The position numbers and the translations under genes are program-made. From positions 1-12,163 of the forward strand of contig DASSEW010000082.1 in the NCBI GenBank assembly GCA_035695065.1: a DNA stretch of 12,163 bases, written 5' to 3'. This DNA comes from 66-474 sp035695065. GTDB taxonomy: Bacteria; Pseudomonadota; Gammaproteobacteria; Xanthomonadales; Rhodanobacteraceae. This document shows, one piece after another, positions 1-5,147 of the stretch. Position 1 is the first letter of the stretch. Each line of letters begins with the position of its first letter. The notes beneath the pieces were generated by a model. That model saw nothing but the letters and a program-made list of their open reading frames with translations. It had not been told where the DNA came from and ran no database searches.

Positions 1-137
1 GAGGACACCACGGGAATGTTCAGGCGGATATCGCGAGTGAGGCGCGTGCTGGTATCAACGTCGCGCGGCAGGACACTCGAATGGGCGGGAACGAGGTAAA
101 CGTCGTCGTAGGTCAGGGCCTCGGCGAGGATGCGCAT
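1..137 (-). CDS. guaB: IMP dehydrogenase, N-terminal part only (runs off the left edge)
   Basis: IMP dehydrogenase oxidises IMP to XMP with NAD+, the committed step of GMP synthesis in the cytosol. Only the first 45 codons are present. The translation begins MRILAEALTYDDVYLVPAHS and continues through DVDTSTRLTRDIRLNIPVVS, which matches the conserved family N-terminus (E. coli GuaB has EALTFDDVLLVPAHS and LTKTIRLNIPMLS). The ATG at 137 is fixed by an in-frame TGA at 150-152 with no other start codon between. Shine-Dalgarno complementarity upstream is weak. A perfect TATAAT lies just upstream and implies a short leader of about 20 nt. The gene is divergent from hicB. The catalytic loop, CBS domains and whatever follows (guaA in many gammaproteobacteria) lie outside the window. 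Confidence 0.94.
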   Translation of the reverse strand, partial: MRILAEALTYDDVYLVPAHSSVLPRDVDTSTRLTRDIRLNIPVVS

Positions 138-164
138 GGGGGCAACTCGTCAATGCAATGCGCG

Positions 165-170
165 ATTATA
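165..170 (-). promoter_or_regulatory. Probable -10 box of the guaB promoter
   Basis: The minus strand reads TATAAT, a perfect sigma-70 -10 hexamer, 27 nt upstream of the guaB ATG. It would start transcription near 158 and give a leader of about 20 nt. No good -35 hexamer is seen at 16-18 bp (the best is CTGCAC at 188-193), so an activator or a non-canonical -35 may be involved. The element lies in the 77-bp divergent guaB-hicB gap, so it could affect hicB transcription as well. Confidence 0.55.
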
Positions 171-214
171 CGCTGCATGTCGCCCAAGTGCAGCGGCCCT
201 GCTATCCTCATTTT

Positions 215-421
215 ATGGATTTCACCCTCCAATCCGAACAGGAAGCCGACGGACGCTGGCTGGCGGAAGTGCCGGAAATTCCCGGCGTGCTCGCCTATGG
301 CGCCACTGCCGATGAAGCGATGGCCAAGGCCGAAACGCTTGCGTTGAGGGTGCTTGCGGAACGGCTGGAGAATGGCGAAGCCCGGCCGCAAGCGATCCGG
401 TTCCTGCTCGCAGCGGCATGA
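215..421 (+). CDS. hicB: HicB-family antitoxin, short single-domain form
   Basis: This is the antitoxin of a type II toxin-antitoxin pair, expected to bind and neutralise the HicA mRNA interferase. The 68-residue product shows the HicB/UPF0150 core: a first beta strand (FTLQSEQEADGRWLAEV), the signature PEIPGVLAYGAT (residues 20-31) and then the DEAMAKAETLALRVLAERLE helix. It stops at about residue 68, so the C-terminal ribbon-helix-helix or helix-turn-helix DNA-binding domain of longer HicB proteins is missing. The ATG at 215 is chosen because the homologous fold starts there. An in-frame ATG at 158 would add 19 unrelated residues and overlap the guaB -10 box. TATCCT at 203-208 could be a -10 box, but it would imply an almost leaderless message. 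The stop overlaps the hicA start as ATGA. Confidence 0.86.
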   Translation: MDFTLQSEQEADGRWLAEVPEIPGVLAYGATADEAMAKAETLALRVLAERLENGEARPQAIRFLLAAA

Positions 422-630
422 GCCATTGGCCTTCAGTCAAGGCCAAGCGCGTGTTCGCGGCACTGCTCCGGATCGGCTGGAGCGTCAAACGTCAATCGGG
501 ATCGCACGCCACATTGGCACGCGAGGGCTGGAATGATTTCGTATTCGCCTTCCATGACGGCGAAGAAATTGGTCCGAAGATGCTGTCCCGCATCGCAAAG
601 CACACCGGACTTACTCCGGAAGATCTCTAG
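418..630 (+). CDS. hicA: HicA-family toxin (mRNA interferase)
   Basis: HicA toxins are small double-stranded-RNA-binding-fold proteins that cleave mRNA and arrest growth until HicB binds them. The 70-residue product has the full family pattern: a basic N-terminal helix (SVKAKRVFAALLRIGW), the active-site signature SGSHATL with the catalytic His at residue 30, then FVFAFHDGEEIGPKMLSRIAKHTGL. It looks intact. The start overlaps the hicB stop by 4 nt (ATGA) and has no obvious ribosome-binding site of its own, which suggests translational coupling to the antitoxin. The order here is antitoxin first, the reverse of the classical hicA-hicB order. The gene converges on folD with only 5 nt between the two stop codons. 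Confidence 0.91.
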   Translation: MSHWPSVKAKRVFAALLRIGWSVKRQSGSHATLAREGWNDFVFAFHDGEEIGPKMLSRIAKHTGLTPEDL

Positions 631-635
631 CGCGA

Positions 636-1493
636 CTACGCGGCATCCATTGCTTGCGCCGCTTCCAGCGTGTTCTCCATCAGCGTGGCCACCGTCATCG
701 GGCCGACGCCGCCGGGCACCGGCGTGATCCAGGAAGCGCGCTGTGCCGCGGCTTCGAATTCCACGTCGCCGACCAGCCGGCCGTCGTCCATGCGATTGAT
801 GCCGACGTCGATCACCACCGCGCCGGGCTTGATCCATTCACCCTTCACCAGGCCGGGCTTGCCGACCGCGGCGATCACGATATCGCCTTCGCGCACGTAC
901 TGCTCCAGCCCCTGCGTGAACTTGTGGCAACAGGTCGTAGTGCAGCCGGCGATCAGCAGTTCCAGCGCCAGCGGTCGTCCGACGTGATTGGACACGCCGA
1001 CGACCACCGCGTGCCGGCCGCGCACCGGCCGGTCGGTGTTGCCGAGCAGGGTCATCACGCCCTTGGGCGTGCACGGACGCAGGCCGAAGCGGCGCAATGC
1101 GAGGTGGCCGAGGTTCACCGCGCTGAAGCCGTCCACGTCCTTGCGCGCGTCGATGCGGTCAATCAGCGCGCTGCTGTTGACGTGGTCGGGCAATGGCAGC
1201 TGCACCAGGATTCCGTGCACCGCCGGGTCGGCGTTGAGCTTGTCTATCAGCGCGTACAGCTCGGCTTCCGAGGTGCTCGCCGGCAGGTCGTAATCGAACG
1301 ACTTGAAGCCGACCTGCTTGCAGGCCTTGCGCTTGTTCCTGACGTACACGCTGGAAGCCGGATCGGCGCCGACCAGCACCACCGCCAGCCCCGGTGAACG
1401 CTTTCCCTGCTTGACCCGCGCCTGCACGCCCGCGCGCACGCGCGCCAGCACGTCATCGGCGATGCGGCGGCCGTCGAGGATGCGTGCGCTCAA
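636..1493 (-). CDS. folD: Bifunctional methylenetetrahydrofolate dehydrogenase / methenyltetrahydrofolate cyclohydrolase
   Basis: FolD interconverts 5,10-methylene-, 5,10-methenyl- and 10-formyl-tetrahydrofolate using NADP+, feeding purine and formyl-Met-tRNA synthesis. The 285-residue protein is close to E. coli FolD (288). Visible landmarks are SSVYVRNKRKAC with the catalytic Tyr50 and Lys54, VQLPLP around residue 100, KDVDGF around 118-123, PCTPKGV at 140-146, the nucleotide-binding VVGVSNHVGRP (164-174), VIDVGINR and ITPVPGGVGPMT near the C-terminus. The start is TTG at 1493. It is the only start upstream of the conserved SARILDG N-terminus, because an in-frame TAG lies at 1506-1508, and GGGAG sits about 7 nt before it. 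The gene is tail-to-tail with hicA and divergent from the DUF1244 gene. Confidence 0.97.
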   Translation of the reverse strand: MSARILDGRRIADDVLARVRAGVQARVKQGKRSPGLAVVLVGADPASSVYVRNKRKACKQVGFKSFDYDLPASTSEAELYALIDKLNADPAVHGILVQLPLPDHVNSSALIDRIDARKDVDGFSAVNLGHLALRRFGLRPCTPKGVMTLLGNTDRPVRGRHAVVVGVSNHVGRPLALELLIAGCTTTCCHKFTQGLEQYVREGDIVIAAVGKPGLVKGEWIKPGAVVIDVGINRMDDGRLVGDVEFEAAAQRASWITPVPGGVGPMTVATLMENTLEAAQAMDAA

Positions 1494-1523
1494 TCCGGGC
1501 TCCCGCTAAAGTCGAAGACGCGC

Positions 1524-1529
1524 ATTATC
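1524..1529 (-). promoter_or_regulatory. Possible -10 box for folD
   Basis: The minus strand reads GATAAT (five of six matches to TATAAT) 30 nt upstream of the TTG start, giving a leader of about 24 nt that contains the GGGAG ribosome-binding site. No convincing -35 hexamer is seen at the usual distance; TTGAGC at 1541-1546 is only 11 bp away. Confidence 0.33.
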
Positions 1530-1550
1530 GCCGAAAGCCCGCTCAATCGC

Positions 1551-1625
1551 GCAGGACGGACATTGTCCGCCGCAAGCGGGCCCGACATTCGTCGCCACAA
1601 GCATGGCGGGCAGTGCCCGCCCTAC
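1551..1625. repeat. REP-like palindrome doublet A (inverted pair)
   Basis: The left unit (1551-1571) is a slightly degenerate copy: its head reads GCAG instead of GTAG, and its stem is CGGAC-ATT-GTCCG with decayed outer pairs. The right unit (1605-1625) is in the opposite orientation: GGCGGGC-AGT-GCCCGCC followed by CTAC, the complement of GTAG. A 33-nt spacer separates them. The doublet lies between the divergent folD and DUF1244 genes. Its right stem ends about 20 nt before the DUF1244 ATG, so it would be in that gene's leader. Doublets B and C have the same design. Confidence 0.78.
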
Positions 1626-1640
1626 GGACCGGAAATTCAC

Positions 1641-1943
1641 ATGCAAAGCGACCGCACCGAACTCGAAGCCGCCGCGTTTCGCCGCCTGCTGAAGCATCTC
1701 AACCACGAACGGAACGATGTGCAAAACATCGACCTGATGATCCTGGCCGGCTTCTGCCGCAACTGCCTCGCCGACTGGTACCGCGAAGCCGCCGCCGAGC
1801 GAGGCATTGAACTCAGCAAAGATCAGGCACGTGAAGCGATCTACGGCATGCCGTTCGCGGAATGGAAGGCGAAGTATCAGAAGGACGCCACGCCGGAACA
1901 ATTGGCAGCGTTCGAGCGAAGTCAGAAGCAATCCCGAATGTAG
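1641..1943 (+). CDS. DUF1244 family protein of unknown function
   Basis: This 100-residue protein matches the DUF1244 family, small, highly conserved proteins of about 100 residues in Proteobacteria with no established function. Recognisable conserved blocks are ELEAAAFRRLLKHL (residues 7-20), DVQNIDLMILAGFCRNCLADWY (about 26-47, with a Cys-x-x-Cys pair in FCRNCL) and REAIYGMPFAEWKAKYQ. The C-x-x-C might bind a metal or be redox active, but that is speculation. The ATG at 1641 is preferred over an upstream in-frame ATG at 1563, which would add residues translated from doublet A. A weak GGAA lies 6 nt before the ATG. The stop codon TAG is part of the GTAG head of doublet B. The protein is predicted soluble, with no signal peptide. 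Confidence 0.93.
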   Translation: MQSDRTELEAAAFRRLLKHLNHERNDVQNIDLMILAGFCRNCLADWYREAAAERGIELSKDQAREAIYGMPFAEWKAKYQKDATPEQLAAFERSQKQSRM

Positions 1944-1981
1944 GGCGGACCCCGTCCGCCATGGCGGGATGCCCGCCTTAC
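1940..1981. repeat. REP-like palindrome doublet B, joining two convergent genes
   Basis: The left unit (1940-1960) is a GTAG head then GGCGGAC-CCC-GTCCGCC. The right unit (1963-1981) is inverted and shorter: GGCGGG-ATG-CCCGCC followed by TTAC, the complement of GTAA. Only 2 nt separate them. The TAG of the left head (1941-1943) is the stop codon of the DUF1244 gene. The TAA of the right head (1978-1980 on the minus strand) is the stop codon of moeB. Two GC-rich hairpins placed exactly at the convergent 3' ends should form on both transcripts. They may act in transcript-end protection or Rho-dependent termination, but no U-tract is present. Confidence 0.87.
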
Positions 1982-3105
1982 CCTGCGCAAAATTCTTCGT
2001 AATCCACATACCCCGGAAACGCTTTGCCCGGCGCGCAGACCGGACATTCGGGATCGGGCGCGAGGCGGGTTTCGCGGAAGCGCATCGCGAGGGCGTCGAA
2101 CATCAGCAGCCGGCCGGCGAGTGGCTCGCCGATTCCGAGAATCAGTTTCAGCACTTCGGTCGACTGCAACATGCCGATCACGCCAGGCAGCACGCCGAGC
2201 ACGCCGGCTTCGGAACAGTTGGGCGCGGCTTCCGGCGGTGGCGGTTGCGGGAACAGGCAGCGATAGCACGGCGCGACGCCGCGCTTGCGGCCGGCGTCGA
2301 ACACGCTCACCTGTCCTTCGAAGCGGTGCACCGCGCCGTACACCAGCGGCTTATGCAACTTCACGCAGGCGTCGTTGAGCAGGTAACGCACCGGGAAATT
2401 GTCGGCACCGTCCAGCACCACGTCTGCGCCGTCGAGCAGGTCTTCGACGTTCTCCGAAGTCACGCGATCTGTCAGGCCGGCGATGCGCGTGCGCGGGTTC
2501 AGCGCCGTCAACGCGTGCGCGGCCGAGTGCACCTTCGACATGCCGATGCGCGCGTCGGTGTGCAGGATCTGCCGCTGCAGGTTGCTGCGGTCGACCGCGT
2601 CGTCGTCGGCGAGCACCAGCGTGCCCACGCCGGCGGCGGCGAGATAGAACGCAGCCGGCGAACCCAGCCCACCCGCGCCGACGATTACCACGCGCGCGTC
2701 TTCCAGCTTGCGCTGCCCGGCTTCGCCCACTTCGGGCAGGCGCAGGTGGCGCGAGTAACGCTCGAAGAAATCCGCGTCTTCGTTCCCGGCCTCCTCCATC
2801 GGCAAGTTCTGCTCGATCCACAACGCGGTACCGCCGGTGACCGAAGCGACGTTGCCGTAGCCGAGCTGTTGCAACACCTGTGCGGCCATCAGCGAGCGCT
2901 GGCCGTGCGCGCAGATCGTGAGGATTTCCGCATTGCGGTCCGAAGCGATCTGCGCGATGCGCTGCGCGACCTGTGCGCGCGGAAGCGGGATTGCGCCGGC
3001 GGCCATGCCGGTGGCATGTTCGAAAGGTTCGCGCACGTCCAGCAGCAACGCGCCCGCGCGCTGGCGTTCCAGCGCTTCGCGTGGGGAGATTTCGCGGAGT
3101 GTCAT
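1978..3105 (-). CDS. moeB: Rhodanese-MoeB fusion: molybdopterin-synthase adenylyltransferase (ThiF/HesA/MoeB family)
   Basis: MoeB adenylates the C-terminal glycine of MoaD before thiocarboxylation in molybdenum-cofactor synthesis; some relatives also act on ThiS-like carriers. The 375-residue protein starts with a rhodanese domain (about 1-105) with the persulfide-loop cysteine in CAHGQRS (Cys65) and the LLDVREPFEH motif. The E1-like domain has the ATP loop GAGGLG (143-148), DDDAVDRSNLQRQ, LDGADNF and two zinc cysteine pairs, CYRC (280/283) and CPVC (354/357). A further Cys lies in NCSEAG (297). The first ATG is at 3105; a TTG at 3123 would add six residues. No strong ribosome-binding site is seen at either. 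MOCS3/Uba4 proteins carry rhodanese at the C-terminus, so the order is reversed here. ThiF or another E1-like activator is the main alternative. Transcribed after mobA-moeA, with doublet C between. Confidence 0.93.
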   Translation of the reverse strand: MTLREISPREALERQRAGALLLDVREPFEHATGMAAGAIPLPRAQVAQRIAQIASDRNAEILTICAHGQRSLMAAQVLQQLGYGNVASVTGGTALWIEQNLPMEEAGNEDADFFERYSRHLRLPEVGEAGQRKLEDARVVIVGAGGLGSPAAFYLAAAGVGTLVLADDDAVDRSNLQRQILHTDARIGMSKVHSAAHALTALNPRTRIAGLTDRVTSENVEDLLDGADVVLDGADNFPVRYLLNDACVKLHKPLVYGAVHRFEGQVSVFDAGRKRGVAPCYRCLFPQPPPPEAAPNCSEAGVLGVLPGVIGMLQSTEVLKLILGIGEPLAGRLLMFDALAMRFRETRLAPDPECPVCAPGKAFPGYVDYEEFCAG

Positions 3106-3136
3106 CGGGGCATTATGGCGCAAGCCATCGAATGCA

Positions 3137-3206
3137 GTAGGGCGGGCATTGCCCGCCGCCGCGTCACCCTATCGATGCGCGTATCGGCGGACGATGTCCG
3201 CCCTAC
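3137..3206. repeat. REP-like palindrome doublet C, between mobA-moeA and moeB
   Basis: The left unit (3137-3157) is a GTAG head then GGCGGGC-ATT-GCCCGCC. The right unit (3186-3206), inverted, is GGCGGAC-GAT-GTCCGCC followed by CTAC. The spacer is 28 nt. It fills most of the 111-bp gap between two co-directional molybdenum-cofactor genes, beginning 10 nt after the mobA-moeA stop. It would therefore be a double hairpin in any mobA-moeA-moeB message. The two stem types are in the opposite left-right order from doublets A and B. Confidence 0.87.
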
Positions 3207-3216
3207 AGAGTGCGGG

Positions 3217-5058
3217 TTATGGCCACACCGTCACTACGGCGCCACGCTCCAGCGCGTGTGCATCTTCCGGCAACAGCACCAGCGCGTCGGATTCCACCAA
3301 CCCGTGCAGCATGCCCGAGCCCTGTTTCGCGTGCGGCGTGGCCCACAGCACGCCTTCCGCGTCGCAACCCAACGTGCAGCGCATCAGTTCGGCGCGCGCA
3401 TGCTTCTTGTGCACAGGTTCGGCCAGCCGCGCGCGGCGCACCTGCGCGCCCTCTTCCGCGAACATCGCCTGCAGCGCGAAACGCGCGAACACCTGGAACG
3501 TCACCGCGGCGGAAACCGGATTGCCCGGCAATCCGAGATACAGGCACGCACCGATCGCGCCGAACAGCACCGGCATGCCGGGCTTGACGCGCACCTTGTG
3601 GAAATGGATTTCGCCGAGCTTCTCCAGCAGTCCGGGCAGGTGATCGGCTTCGCCGGCGGACACCGCACCGCTGCTGATGATCAGGTCGGCCTGTGCGGCG
3701 GCATCGAGCAGCGCCCAGCGCAGCACGTCCTTGTCGTCGCGGATGCGCACGCGCGAGACGACCTCTGCGCCTGCTTCGCGCAGCAAGGTCGAAAGCAGGA
3801 TGCCGTTGGATTCGTGGATCTGCCCGAACTCCAGCGGCTGGCCCGGCGGCACCAGTTCGTCGCCGGTGACGATCACCGCCACGCGCGGCTTGCGTCGCAC
3901 GCTCACCTGGTCCACGCCGAGCGCGGACAGCAGACCGAGTTCGGCGGCGCGCAGCCTCACGCCGGAGTGCAACGCGATGTCGCCCTGTGCAATGTCCTCG
4001 CCTGCCGCGCGCACGTTGGCGCCCGCTTTCTCGCCAGCCCTGACGACCACGCGGTTGCCTTCGATGCGCACGTTCTCCTTGATCACCACGCTGTCGGCGC
4101 CAGCCGGCAATGGCGCGCCAGTGGTGATGCGCACGCACTGCTCGCTCGCGACCTGCGGCGCCGAAGTCGCGCCGGCGAAGACCTGTCCGATCAATTCGAA
4201 TCCGCGCTCGCCCTCGTCCGGCAGATCGGCGCCCCGCAACGCGAAACCATCCATCGCCGAATTGGCGAACGGCGGCAATGCGTGCGGCGCGCGGACGTCC
4301 TCCGCCAGCACGCGATCATGTGCCGCTTCGAGTTCCACGCGCTCGCTATCGATCCGGTGGTCGAGGGCACGCGTGCGGATGATTTCCAGCGCCTCCTCCA
4401 ATCCGATGCGGGTGGGATGCATCGGCCGCGGCGGGTGCGCGCGTTCGTATTCCTGGAAGTCCTCCAGCGTGTTGAGGTTGCGGAAGCACTCGGCGCAATC
4501 GGAAAAATCCACCGCCGCGGCGTCCAGCTCCATGTGCCAGCGCAGCGGCGAGGCATGCATGCCCAGCGCCGCCCGCGCTGAAGCAAGCAGCATCTCGCGG
4601 AACTTCAGCGAATAAAGCGCGAACAGGGGTTGCAGCTTGTGCTGGTCGCGTGCGAAGGCGCACGGCACGTCGGGCGTGGCCATCAGCGCGGCGCTCAGGC
4701 GTGCGAACAAGTCCTGCGGCGGGTCGGGACAGTCCACCGGCGCCGTGAGCAGCCAGTCGAATTCCGCAAACGACGACGGTTCGCTCTCGACTGTCAGCGC
4801 CAGGGCCGCGGCAATGCCTGCCAGCGGCCCCGCGTGGCCGGGCGCCTCATCGCCGATCACCCGCGCGAAGCGAGCGTAGTCGTCGTGATGGCGGTTGGCG
4901 ACGATCAGCGTTTCGCCGCATTGCGGGCGCAGCACCGAGAGCACGCGCTCGACCACCGGCGTGCCATGCAATGTCAGCAGGCCCTTGTCCTGTCCGCCGA
5001 CGCGCCGGCCCTCGCCGCCGGCCAGCACGACCCCGATGGTGCGCGATACGGCTTCCAT
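3217..5058 (-). CDS. mobA-moeA: MobA-MoeA fusion: Mo-cofactor guanylyltransferase / molybdopterin molybdotransferase
   Basis: This 613-residue protein joins two molybdenum-cofactor enzymes that are separate in E. coli. The N-terminal MobA domain (about 1-210) transfers GMP from GTP. It shows GVVLAGGEGRRVGGQDKGLL (about 9-28), an acidic metal site in APVDCPDPP and a terminal NLNTLEDF. The C-terminal MoeA domain (about 213-613) inserts molybdate into adenylated molybdopterin. It shows PPFANSAMDGFAL (NSAMDG at 266-271), TTGAPLPAGAD, TGDEL (398-402), SSGAVSAGEAD (462-472; E. coli has SSGGVSVGEAD) and LPGNPVSA (510-517). The ATG at 5058 is preferred because GGTGGGGAAC precedes it and MobA homology starts there; a GTG at 5103 would add 15 residues. 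The start is 89 nt after der and is followed by doublet C and moeB. No frameshift is visible at the junction, so the fusion looks genuine. Confidence 0.95.
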   Translation of the reverse strand: MEAVSRTIGVVLAGGEGRRVGGQDKGLLTLHGTPVVERVLSVLRPQCGETLIVANRHHDDYARFARVIGDEAPGHAGPLAGIAAALALTVESEPSSFAEFDWLLTAPVDCPDPPQDLFARLSAALMATPDVPCAFARDQHKLQPLFALYSLKFREMLLASARAALGMHASPLRWHMELDAAAVDFSDCAECFRNLNTLEDFQEYERAHPPRPMHPTRIGLEEALEIIRTRALDHRIDSERVELEAAHDRVLAEDVRAPHALPPFANSAMDGFALRGADLPDEGERGFELIGQVFAGATSAPQVASEQCVRITTGAPLPAGADSVVIKENVRIEGNRVVVRAGEKAGANVRAAGEDIAQGDIALHSGVRLRAAELGLLSALGVDQVSVRRKPRVAVIVTGDELVPPGQPLEFGQIHESNGILLSTLLREAGAEVVSRVRIRDDKDVLRWALLDAAAQADLIISSGAVSAGEADHLPGLLEKLGEIHFHKVRVKPGMPVLFGAIGACLYLGLPGNPVSAAVTFQVFARFALQAMFAEEGAQVRRARLAEPVHKKHARAELMRCTLGCDAEGVLWATPHAKQGSGMLHGLVESDALVLLPEDAHALERGAVVTVWP

Positions 5059-5110
5059 GTTCCCCACCCGTCGCAGTGCCGGTTGCACCGGCGGCGCATT
5101 CACAGCCGCC

Positions 5111-5139
5111 TACCATGCCAGACCGGGTGAGCGGGTCAA
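5111..5139 (-). promoter_or_regulatory. Possible promoter for mobA-moeA
   Basis: In the der to mobA-moeA gap the minus strand has TTGACC (5134-5139, five of six matches to a -35). It is followed 16 bp later by CATGGT (5112-5117), a poor -10 box. The -35 is good and the -10 weak, so this is only a suggestion that the cofactor genes have their own promoter downstream of der. Confidence 0.25.
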
Positions 5140-5147
5140 GGGCCGGG

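Noticed and set aside
158..214. A longer start for hicB
   Set aside because: The 19 extra residues do not resemble HicB and the start overlaps the guaB -10 box; the family fold starts at the ATG at 215.
3106..3123. TATAAT-like CATAAT (3112-3117, minus) as a moeB promoter
   Set aside because: No acceptable -35 at 16-18 bp and it is too close to the ATG; not supported as a promoter.
1551..3206. A CRISPR array, because of recurring 21-nt repeats
   Set aside because: The copies are separated by whole genes, occur in inverted pairs and have no uniform spacers; they are REP-like elements.
1807..4581. A 924-codon open frame on the plus strand, the longest in the window
   Set aside because: It is antisense to moeB and most of mobA-moeA, whose products are clearly recognisable. 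Its composition (rich in Arg, His, Ala, Gln) is that of a GC-rich antisense frame. It also passes through two palindrome doublets.
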